Origin: Vesta saturnalis
Taxonomy: Eukaryota; Arthropoda; Insecta; Coleoptera; Lampyridae
DNA length: 64,000 nt
Direction: 5' to 3'
NCBI GenBank assembly: GCA_036346205.1
Contig: JARFJB010000987.1
Span: 1,809,501-1,873,500 of the forward strand
Part shown: one piece after another, positions 44,783-54,390 of the stretch
Layout of the letters: every line of letters begins with the position of its first letter
How positions within the stretch are numbered: the stretch's first letter is position 1
Notes under the pieces: generated by a model
Database searches by the model: none
What the model saw: only the letters and a program-made list of their open reading frames with translations
Told to the model about the DNA's origin: nothing
Program-made: the position numbers and the translations under genes

Positions 44783-45059
44783 CCTTCACACCATTCCCTT
44801 GTGGGGTAGGCAAAACAATCCCTGCCTCTTATTTATTTTTCATTCACAAAGTTTCTCCATGCTTTCCTATTTCCGCATACCTCCCTATCCGCAAGATTGA
44901 TACGTTGTCTCTGACATGCCCTTTTATTTTTAAAACTCCTTATATTTCATTCCTTTATCATACATTCTACTACATTCAGCCAAGTTTTACGCGGCCTACC
45001 AGGCCCGGCCTTTCCTCTAACCTCACTCACGTATATTTGCTTCGTTAATCTTGCGTTGT

Positions 45060-47795
45060 TCATTCTCTCAATGTGACCAAACCAACGTAATGTACTACTT
45101 TATAACTATCTATTATCGTCTTTTCCTCGCCACACTCCGTCATTATGCGTTCATTCTTTATCTTGTCGCTTCTCAGGAATCTCACACCCACGGAATTTAT
45201 TTTCCTTTCGTGCTTTTTTTGACATACCCATGTCTCACTTCCATACAGTACTGATGGGACAAACACGCCATTGTAGATTGCTCGTTTCGCAGCTAGGCTC
45301 ATGTTTTCGTTTCACATTATGGTCCACATACTTCCTATCACTTTCCTTCCAACATTGACCCCCAATCTCGTCCTCCATTGTACCACCTGCAGTAAACATT
45401 CTACCCATATGTACCAGCTCGTCCGCTTGTTCCACAATTTCATCTTGCAGAGTAAATACTCTACTCTCCTTTCCACATTCCCGATTGAACACCACAATCT
45501 TAGTTTTATTCACGTTTACCTTCAGGTCCATGCTCTCACAGACTATATCAAACGTCGTCAGAGCAGTTTGTAGCTCATCCGCACTGTCACTTAATAAGAC
45601 TGTCATCTTCATACACCAGAAGTCGTACATTTACGTCACCAACCATTACACCATTTGTATCGGTACGTGCTTGTCAACACATTTATCCATGTATACATTG
45701 AACAACCACGGTGATATCACACAGCCTTGTTGCACTCCTTGCTCAATATTGAAGTATTCACTCACACCTCCTCTCACCCTAACACTACCGTTGTATACTG
45801 CCCTTATTCCATTTATTAGACCTTCATTTACGCCATATTCATTTAATATTTCCCACGGATTCTCCCTATTTACTCTGTCGTATGCCTTCTCCAGATCTAC
45901 AAACGCACAGTACAACTTCCTTTTTACCCTTAAACACTTTTCGATCACCTGCTGGAGAGCAACCATCTGATCGACACATCCTCTTCCTGGTATGAAGTCA
46001 CCCTGCACATCCAAAATCTTAGTTTATGTAGTTTCTCGTACTCTATCAATCAGTATTCTTCCAAATGCTTTACCAGGAACGCTGAGCAAACTTATTCCTC
46101 TGTAGTTCTTGTAATCACTCTTGTTCCCCTTACCCTTATACAGTGGTACAATGATCGCGTTCTTCCAATCCCTCGGCACTTTTCCACACATAAGGCATGA
46201 ATTGAATAATTCACACATTCTTGGTATAAGCTTTGCACTCCCATACTTAAGCATTTCACCAGTGATTTCATGTACGCCTACTCCCTTGCCGTTTTTCAAC
46301 TTTCCTACCGTTTTCTCTGCCTCATTTATCCCAATGTCTTCAGTTTCATTCACCACTTCGTCTACATTCTGCTTATTTAACCCTGAAGTCTTATTTTCCA
46401 CACTACTGTACAGATCTCCGAAATATTCTTCGTAGCATTTCCTCACTCCACAATCGTCCCATACTTTTTCGTTGCTCATATTCATCACTCCTGCAGCGTT
46501 CTGTTTTGGGCCACGTTTTGTATTTTTGACCCATTTCCAGAAGAAATCATTCTGCATTTTCTCTCCTTTCACAGCCATCACTTCCTCTTTACTTGTTGTC
46601 ACTGCCTCCTTCGCTTCTTTGTTTCTTAATCTGTACACCTCATACAATCCCGTTTTCTCAATCTCATTTTTTGCAGCAATCATTGCGATGTACGCACCTT
46701 TTTTCTTACATACTGCGTTTTTTACCGACTCATTCCACCAACCACGTTTTTTCTGTCTACCTACAGTCGCCCTTCCACATACCCGCACGGCAGTGTCAGT
46801 GTCTTTTATTTGCTCGTTCCACACTGTTTCATTCACATTCAACTCTTTACTCACAGCATCTGCGTATTTCATTCTTGCACCATTATCCACTAGTTTGTCT
46901 ACCCTAATTCTGGTTCTGGACGTTCGCACTACGTTTGCTTTCATTCTCCAGACCCAGTTTTGTCCTAAACACACTCTCGATATAACCAAAAAGTGGCCCT
47001 ATCCACACTCCGATCCGTGCATTACATTTGTGTCTTTCACCAGATTTCTAAGCCGTTCATCATATATGTATACATAAGCACATTTTTATGTTTAAACCAC
47101 GTATTGGATACAAACTGGCTTCTTTCCACACAGATGTTCACCAGGCGTTCACCATTCTTATTGACTCTTTGGTCTCCGATCTTTCCTAGAACGCGTTCAG
47201 TATGTTCTCTCTGTAAACCTACCTATCCGTTCATATCCCCTACTATCATCACTCTTTCGTTTGGCTTACATACGTTCAACACGTTCTCTACTTCATTCCA
47301 GAAGCTCTCACACTCCTGGTCTCTTTCTCTATTCACCGGTGCATAGCATGCAATAAGAAAAATCCTTCGAAACTCCACTTTCATTCTAATTCATATTACC
47401 CGGGGAGATACCAATTAGTACTGTTTAACACATATTTTCTCTCTTTCACTTACGATCACCCCGAATCCTTTTACGCCATGCGCTTCAGTCTCAACTCCTG
47501 ACCATAGTGCTAGGCTGCCATCCTCCATCTCCAAAGCATCCTTTCCTTTGCGCTTTATCTCCGATGCACACAGAATATCAAGGTGTCTTTCGTACATTAC
47601 ATTCGCAATTTCAAATTCTTTACCATTCATACCTCTAACATTCCACGTACCTACTCGCCATTCATTCCTTGCACAGTCGTCAGCAACGGGGCCTGTCTGT
47701 TTCGACCTTGACCGCCCCTTGTAGCCAGTTCGATCCGAGGCAATTGTATTGCTCTCTTGAGTAATACCATAGGGAGCAGACCGGTTACTGGCCAT
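45060..47795 (-). pseudogene. RTE copy C endonuclease-RT polyprotein, frameshifted
   Basis: 47795-47415 holds the endonuclease N-terminus (VGTWNVRGMNG with the catalytic Asn; ASEIK with the catalytic Glu). 46989-46024 is a 321-codon frame with the linker (WWNESVKNAVCKKKGAYIAM) and RT N-terminus (ITGEMLKYGSAKL, IIVPLYKGKGNKSDY, NYRGISLLSVPGKAF). 46014-45646 has GRGCVDQMVALQQVIEKC, YCAFVDLEKAYDRV (first catalytic Asp) and GVQQGCVISPWLFN. 45630-45060 has the C-terminal part, but the YADD box is destroyed (WCMKMTVLLSD) by a small deletion near 45600 compared with copies A and B. The product cannot be active. Confidence 0.85.
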
Positions 47796-47814
47796 ATCGT
47801 GCCCCTTTTTAATG

Positions 47815-48420
47815 CGATTTCTTTTACTTCCGTACTGTTAATTGGTTTTTTTTATTTTGGACGCACTATAGCATTTTTACTGCTCATTTACTCCAGATGT
47901 ACAGTAGAATTGGATTTTCATTCGTATAAGAATATAGTTTTTGTAGTTGATTTTGTATACATTGAGATTCTGTCTGTACGTTGTGATATTATATTTCAAG
48001 CCAGTCGTTAATATTCTATGGTCAGAGAAATCACTGTTTCTTTCTACTGCGTCTACTATTTTGTAGCCTTTCGAGTTCAGAAAAATTTTGTATGTTGTTA
48101 TTTATGTGCTTCTGTTGGGTGTATTTCTGTTCGTAACGCATCAAAATAGCGCGTGACAAAAAAGCCCTGCCATAAGAACTCCGACAAAGTGACCAGTGAC
48201 AAATAGACCTCGATAAAACATTTCTTGAGTAATTTTACTTGGGGTTAATTTTATATGGGCTGTTTGTCGGGGCTTATTTTGTCTCGGCCATTTTGCCGAG
48301 GCTCTTTCGTCACGGGTTATTTTGATGCGCGACGATCCAGCACCTTTAGATTGTATAACTATTTTCGGGTTGCATTGTGTTTGTGTCAGTGTACTGGGTT
48401 CCCTTTTTAACATACTTGCA
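47815..48420 (-). mobile_element. Second Jockey-like copy, interrupted by a ladder palindrome
   Basis: 47815-48000 matches 40500-40730 (words CTTTTACTTYCGTACT, TTTTATTTTGGAC, TTGGATTTTCATT). 48330-48420 matches 41985-42100 (words TTGTATAACTATTTT, CATTGTGTTTGT). The ladder element lies between them. Confidence 0.5.
48138..48332. mobile_element. Compact ladder-arm palindrome (foldback MITE)
   Basis: About 195 bp, nearly all stem. The left half runs GCATCAAAATAGCGCGTGAC and continues with CAAAAAAGCCC, CCGACAAAG and GACAAATAGACC. The right half in reverse complement runs GCATCAAAATAACCCGTGAC and continues with GAAAGAGCC, GCAAAATGGCC, GACAAAATAAGCC and CCGACAAACAGCCC. The word has a period of 15-18 bp. 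No coding capacity. Confidence 0.85.
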
Positions 48421-48439
48421 TTGGAAACATTTTAATTCC

Positions 48440-49387
48440 TTTGGCTACCAAGTTTGGTATAAGTGTTTACTTGCTAAACTCGCCTCGTTTGGGTTAAATG
48501 TTACACTCATCAACTGGGTTTCTAGTTTCCTTGATAAAAGACGAATAGGTATCGTAGTTGATGACTTTTCAAAAGAAGTTGGCATTAACGCGGGCGTGCC
48601 ACAGGGATCAGTTATAGCGCCTATGATCTTATTTCTTCAAGGACTAACCCGGATCATTGCTTTGGTGACAACAGTACTCTTAATCATAGTTCACCTCTGT
48701 CTGTTCATAATCGTAATCCACCTTCTATCTCAAATCAGGACATTAAAGCTGAAATTACAAGTTCAATCAATTGAAACAAAGACGTTCAACGTATCCTGGA
48801 ATGGGGAAGTACTAAATTTAATGCTAATAATACCTAGTGTTACATTGTGCCCGCCAAAAAAGATAGATCACTTCCTATCGACCTTAAGTTTTCAGACACA
48901 CTATTTTGGGAATGATTATCTTCAAATATACCATAGGTTGATCATCTTCTGTCAGCTACTAAAGCAGCTGCTAGTAAACTATGCTTTTTGTACAGATTTA
49001 AGCAATATTTTACCTCCCTAAAACTTTTTCTGCTACAAAACGCCCAAATTCGACCTCATCTAGAATATAATTCTCACCTCTGGGTTGGTGCTCCCCAATA
49101 CGCTCTCCATATCGTTGACCGTATTGAAACAAGAACGATTAGGCTTATGAACGAGAAGTCCATAACTTTTGACGTACTGTCGTTTGAGCATAGATCAATG
49201 GTTTCAGTTGTTTCTTCGTACTATCGGCATTACAATGGATATTGAGCTGCTGACTTATATTTTTTTTTTGATAGCATTTGGCGTGCCAAACGGGCGCCAT
49301 CCACTTTCTTTTACACAGCTTCTAAATCTGGAATGATCTCCCTAGTTCCTGTTTTTTTCTCACTTATCATATGAAACAAGTTTAAGG
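48440..49387 (+). pseudogene. Plus-strand LINE, 5'-truncated copy L3 (RT fragment)
   Basis: Homologous to the RT half of the LINE at 54.4 kb. The frame 48377-49021 contains WYKCLLAKLASFGLNVTLIN, WVSSFLDKRR and INAGVPQGSVIAP. Further 3' homology (PHLEYNSHLWVGAPQYALHI) is at 48988-49245. It begins within the RT domain (about 48440) and stops around 49387, before the LINE 3' UTR. Several frameshifts are present. Confidence 0.8.
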
Positions 49388-49960
49388 TCCCCAGTGACTA
49401 ACACTATTGTCATAACGGGAAACGTGTCTTGACGTCGTAATATACGTAAGGTGCTGTCTCATTACCTTATACTTTTTATTAATGCGACATCACGCAGGTA
49501 TTAGAGAGTCATGTGTTGGTCACATCATATTTTTATTTATAGGAGGAGCATGCGGTTATTCTTGAACAAAATGCCCTTATTTTAGAGGTGCATATTCGAA
49601 GTGCTTGTTTTTATGAAGCATAAGCAACGAATTGTTGAATACTTTGGAGGTATTTGCAAAGGGGAAGTCCTATGCAAAATGATAATTTATAAACAGACGG
49701 TTATTTTTCAATTTACTGTACTTTTATGGAGCTTGCCCTTGAATTTTATATTTTATGTACCTGTACAAAATTCCTATTGTCCGGCAACGGATCCCCATAA
49801 TGAAAGTAGACATAAAAGGCAATTACTGGAAGGTGTAATTAATGCAATCCTAGAATTCGGAAATATAAAACGTGTAATGTGCACGTGTGTCGTAATTATA
49901 ATTACGCTACGTTGCAAAATTTTGTAATTAATAAATTAAGGATTAATTTACCAGTTTATA
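49388..49960 (+). repeat. Dispersed repeat family Y, copy 3
   Basis: Shares CCCCAGTGACTAAC, AATATACGTAAGGTGCT, AGGAGCATGCGGTTATTC, GGTGCATATTCGAAG and AAGGGGAAGTCCTAT with copies at 37.3 and 42.6 kb. Confidence 0.6.
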
Positions 49961-50109
49961 CCTCACATTTAATTTTGTTTGCGAAAATTTAAGGTTTCGT
50001 TAATAATATTTTGGATTTAACTAACCTGAAAGTCATTAGATACTTAGTTAAAGTAATCAATGTTTCCAGACTTCATATATTTATTTCACATTTTAAAAAA
50101 TTTTCAAAA

Positions 50110-50175
50110 ACTATTATTATTTACTGAAGAAGATATCTATAATTGTTATCGAAACGTTTAAATTTGTAAAAAATT
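50110..50175 (+). repeat. Penelope-like 3' hairpin module (5)
   Basis: ACTGAAGAAGATATC, TATAATT, GTTATCGAAACG; direct orientation. It is followed by sequence (50220-50320, with TTCAGAAAGGGGAGAATATA) that also occurs at 32900-33010. Confidence 0.6.
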
Positions 50176-50639
50176 AAAAAAAAACACGATTTCACATCCA
50201 AAGCTAAGTATCTTAATTAATAAAAAAACCTCAAAATGTTAGAATTTCGTATGTTTGGGATATATAAAAGTTATATAAGAGTGAACTTCAGAAAGGGGAG
50301 AATATAATCCCTCCAAACTTTGTTTAACCAAACAATTGTGATTACAATAATCACGGATATTTTTGAATTAAAAATATTATTTTTGTCAATGATATGGAGT
50401 TCATAATTTCTAAAAAAAAATTAACACAGTTTTTCAATGACTTAGAATTTTTAAACCTAATTTTTTTTAATTATGGTACGCCTGGTGATTATCATTTGCT
50501 AATTTAACTGCCGTAATTAGTTATTATTAATGGTATTAAAATGAAAGGTTAAAGTTAGTGAAAAAAATGCTAATGGTTGAAATAGTGTAATTTGGGGTTA
50601 TTAAAGCAGGATAGTGAAAGTTGTGCATAAAATGCAATT

Positions 50640-50936
50640 ATTGCTTGTTTATATTATGACACGCGCAGCAAGCGGTATGTCACCGTATCTTTGGGGGGGA
50701 ACTTTTGCGACAGAATTGTTTGCGCTGTATGTTCTGGGGCAATCAGAAGTTAATCAGTAACCTTCGTGCTGTGTGAGTGAGTGTATAGTCCGTATGCGTG
50801 CACTCTATGCGCGATGTTTCGAGCGTTCGGTACTTCCCCCATAGTAGATGCTAGTGCTACACCTGAAGCAACAACAAATTGGGGATTGCCAACATATAAC
50901 AAAATCACTAAAGGTGCGCACAATTATATTTTGTAA
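50640..50936 (+). other. CpG-richer island with a candidate first coding exon
   Basis: In AT-rich surroundings, 50650-50890 is notably richer in G, C and CpG. An ATG at 50814 opens 40 codons (MFRAFGTSPIVDASATPEAT then TNWGLPTYNKITK). A possible donor AAG|GTGCGC at 50912 follows, and otherwise the frame stops at 50934. The composition and the short clean frame before a donor resemble the 5' exon of a host gene, but the peptide is not recognised and no second exon was found. A GC-richer transposon piece is possible. Confidence 0.25.
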
Positions 50937-50939
50937 TTT

Positions 50940-52760
50940 TACTGAAATTTAACTACATATTTCTTAATTAATTCCGATTACGCAAGCCATTTTCGCACCA
51001 ATAAATAATGTTTATGGAGGCAGTAGATGATTGTAATTAAGATTGATTTAACGATTTTATTTAAAAAAGTGTATTGTGAAAACAAATTTGTTTTTGACTT
51101 AATTGATGCAAATAGGCCAACAAACTCTATAATAGCAACATGTTCGTCGCGCTATCAACTCTTTTAATGTGCGCATCATTTCATAAACTAGAATAGGCAA
51201 ATTGCTGTAAAGTAAGTACTTCCGGTAGCGTTTCCCGCTCTGAAGGGCATTGGCCGGTTCCGTTCTGGAGTAGTTTGATTTTGACATTAGCTGGGCATGC
51301 GTACCCAAACGGAATTCCAATCGATCCTATGCGACTGCCGAGAATCTTAATTTACCCACAAACACCCTTTCATACCCTAAATTAGATATACCATTACTTA
51401 CGTTAGAAAAAGCTCACTTGACTAAGCCCGCCATTTTGGTTAAATATTTTAATAACAGTTATTAACGATAATTTTAGAGATAAGTATCCTATTTAGAAAA
51501 CAGAAAAACGATCAACATTAATTAAAATGTTATTGCTGTTACTTGAAGTTAAATAACTTTACCTCCACCGCAAAATTTTATAACCACAAACTTTCGCAAA
51601 CTGCTTGTCAAATAACTTACCTTTATTAAGCCTATTATAAAAACGTTTGTGAAATTGTACTTTCGTCAACAGTTTTTATGTTATATAAAATGTTTAAATG
51701 ATATTGCATTTATATTTATAAAATCTTTTACGTTCTTTTAAGCGGTGTTATACAAATCGTAATTTAAAGAGATCCTCAAAAACTCCAATCCTAATTATTT
51801 ACGCTCTTTAACACCAATCTAGTTTAGTCACAATTTTTATTTTTAAATTCCGTTATTGCTTAAGCAACAAAAAATTTACGGAAATTGCAATTGTTTTTAC
51901 GGAAGTTTAAGAACAAATATAATGCAATTTAATTTGTAACATTGGGTAACACTAATAATAATACTTTGTATTTTGTAAGGTTGTTAACGTGCTAAATTCC
52001 TCACAGTCCCATGCCTGTAATTATAGTTCTAACTTGCAAGATTACGTTTTTATCATTATCGCATCTTTACCATACTTTCCTTCAAAGTTACATATGTAAG
52101 GATTAATGATATCCAAGATTCTTATTAATAATCAAAGTATATTTCTTAGTAGAACGTACCTGAAAATTGTCTGGACAATGACCATTTGAATTTACACGTA
52201 AACTTGGGCCATTTGGACATTTAATTTGATTAATAATTATCAGATTAATCAGATCTGATATATAACACTTAATGCTTTTGGGTGTTCTAATTATTTTATC
52301 TAAAAATAATTTATTTTACTGAAATTAAAAATGGCATTTAAAACAGTATAATACAAGCACGTGCTGTGGCGTGTGCGAAACTACCAATCCATTATTAGTA
52401 AGCTCAGATGAATAGTATTTTATGAAATGTAACCCGAGGTGTAACCTTATTTCACTAACCATTTAGGTATAGATTACATTTCAATGTAATAATATCATTA
52501 CTTTGATATCACGTGTTATATAAAATTATCTCTTTTTGTATGTACATATAATTAACATTATTGCTTGCATTATTTGGCGGTTTGTTTAGTGATATAGCTT
52601 CTGCAGCTAGGCAATCACATCTTTCATAAAATCTGTGCACCATTTTTTTTTTTGACAACTTATTGCTCATAATACAAATACTCGCTTTCTAGCAAAATAT
52701 TTAGAGCTTTTTCAAGGTTTATTCAATTTTATATTCTACGGAGTGTTGAAAAGGTACTTC
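50940..52760. other. No supported gene
   Basis: AT-rich sequence. A minus-strand frame at 51099-51320 is not recognised. Confidence 0.35.
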
Positions 52761-52779
52761 AAGAAAAATATGAAAATGA

Positions 52780-52915
52780 AAACTTTCACCATTATTATAC
52801 ATAATTAAATACATCACTTTTGGGTTTTTTTAATGGTATATTTTTATATTTAGGTATATTTTATGTAAATCTACACGTTTCGATAACAATTACAGTTATC
52901 ATCTACAGTAAGTGC
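52780..52915 (-). repeat. Penelope-like 3' end module (6)
   Basis: Shares the AATGGTATATTTTTATATTT...CACGTTTCGATAACAATTAC block and upstream CACCATTATTATACA with 34965-35105; minus orientation. Confidence 0.65.
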
Positions 52916-52920
52916 TAACA

Positions 52921-53245
52921 TCTGTGAGAATTGCACCATTTGTATCGATACATGCTTGCTTAACACATGCCCGGCTACCGTTGTACACTGCCATTATTCG
53001 TTTATTTACGCCATATTCATTTAATATTTCTCACTTCTCCCTATTCACTCCGTCGTATTCTCTCTCCAAATCCACAAACGCACAGTACAGCTTCCTTTTT
53101 ACACTTCAACACTTTCCGATCACCTGTTAGAGAGCAACCATCTGATCAACACACAAATCTTAGTTTCAATCAGTACTCTTCCAAATACTTTACCAGGTAT
53201 ACTGAGCAAACTTATTCCTCTGTAGTTCTTGCAATCACGCGCGGC
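52921..53245 (-). mobile_element. RTE-like fragment E
   Basis: Matches RTE copy B around 20400-20870 (for example CACAAACGCACAGTACA and CCATCTGATC) with several deletions. Both ends are truncated and no frame survives. Confidence 0.7.
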
Positions 53246-53507
53246 GAGTATTAACCTAACCACACTCTAGTATCTTCCCTACGGGCATGTTTATAAATCT
53301 AAACCTTTTTTGGCTGAGGTATTTCTCCTAAGACGGCTGCAAAGACTGTTTCGGCAACCCCTACTCCAAACTTCCCTGAAGATAACCGATTCTACTCGAA
53401 CATTGACGAGTGCGCTCACGCACAAGACCCAAGGCCAGCAGCATTCTCGTTTCTCGCGCTTTTTGCTCTTTAAAGTATAACCGTCATCCAGTGAGCATAA
53501 TTATAAT

Positions 53508-53775
53508 GTATTCTCCTGTTTATGAGCCAACATCAGCGGACATTAAAGATTTTACTGACTTGTTAATAAACTATTACAACATAACCGTTGATGGAAACGA
53601 TGACGTGGATGAGCTGAATGTATCTCACATCCAAGGTGATGGTGATGATTCACAGAGGAGGAAAAATAGCGATGAGGGAGAGGAGAAGGACGAGTCTCAA
53701 AACCATGATGATGAGAGCGACGAATCACTGTTCAATAAGAAGAAGAAGAAAAAGACCGATGAAGAATGTGATTAA
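53508..53775 (+). CDS. Hypothetical acidic/lysine-rich protein
   Basis: From an ATG at 53508 the frame gives 88 residues: MYSPVYEPTSADIKDFTDLL, then a strongly acidic stretch (GNDDVDELN, GDGDDSQRRK, DEGEEKDESQ) and a KKKKKK run before the stop. The frame is open further upstream to 53410. An AATAAA lies at about 53850. No domain is recognised. It sits between an RTE fragment and family X, so a transposon-derived exon is as likely as a host gene. Confidence 0.3.
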
Positions 53776-53929
53776 GTAAATGATGTATTGTTGCGTATAA
53801 TAATAATATATTTTCAAACGCTAAGCTTTCCTTCAATTTTTATTAATAAACTTGTTTTTCCTAACGGTGTTTGAGCCTGCACTAACAATGCTGCAGTTAA
53901 TGCAAAGGGCGGTTAGATGGGTAACTACA

Positions 53930-54390
53930 ATAAGTGTGAGATTGGCTTTCTTTTGCACTCTGTAAGTTAAATCATACTGCTACTTTTTGAATTGAGAGCT
54001 GATTTTGTATGATTAAATCAGTTTGGTATTTTTGACTTGTGGCTAGTTTTCGCTGGCTGTAAGTTATGATTTGATTGATTGAGATTGATTTGGTTCATTG
54101 ATTGATTGCGATTGTTTGGTATGATCGAACGTGATTTGTTTAGGATTGATCTGCTGAATTGATTTGATTAATTGATTTGTATGTTTGAGAAGGAGGGGAG
54201 GGAGAAACGAACACGATCAACCTCTATTACAGAAAATTCATTAGTCTTTACACCACTATATGGCACCACGAACAACCCTAATTAGCCCTAGAAATATACC
54301 TCTAGGCGGCGGCGCCTCTAAACATTCGCTAGTTTAAAAATATAGCACTAGATGGTGTCACAAACAAAACTCTGATTAGTCCTAGTTTAT
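53930..54390 (-). repeat. Repeat family X, minus-strand copy
   Basis: In reverse this matches 16590-18045: the AATCAATCAA-rich part (54050-54190), TTTTCTGTAATAGAGGTTGATC (54210-54232) and the CTAGTGGTG-type modules at 54240 and 54340. The full-length LINE is inserted at 54391. Confidence 0.6.

Larger units (their letters stand above)
44748..47800 (-). mobile_element. RTE-like non-LTR retrotransposon, longest copy C
   Basis: Reading on the minus strand from about 47800 to 44748: APE-type endonuclease, linker, RT and 3' UTR, ending in (TTAAG)n (44748-44782, about seven units). A short tandem-repeat tail instead of poly(A) is an RTE feature. Beyond 47800 the Jockey-like copy begins, so the two are directly adjacent. 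Confidence 0.87.

Noticed and set aside
44740..44785. (CTTAA)n as an interstitial telomere-like repeat
   Set aside because: The unit is not TTAGG, and the position at the exact 3' end of an RTE element explains it.
48141..48413. 90-codon minus-strand frame
   Set aside because: Runs through the ladder palindrome; the symmetry removes stops. Not coding.
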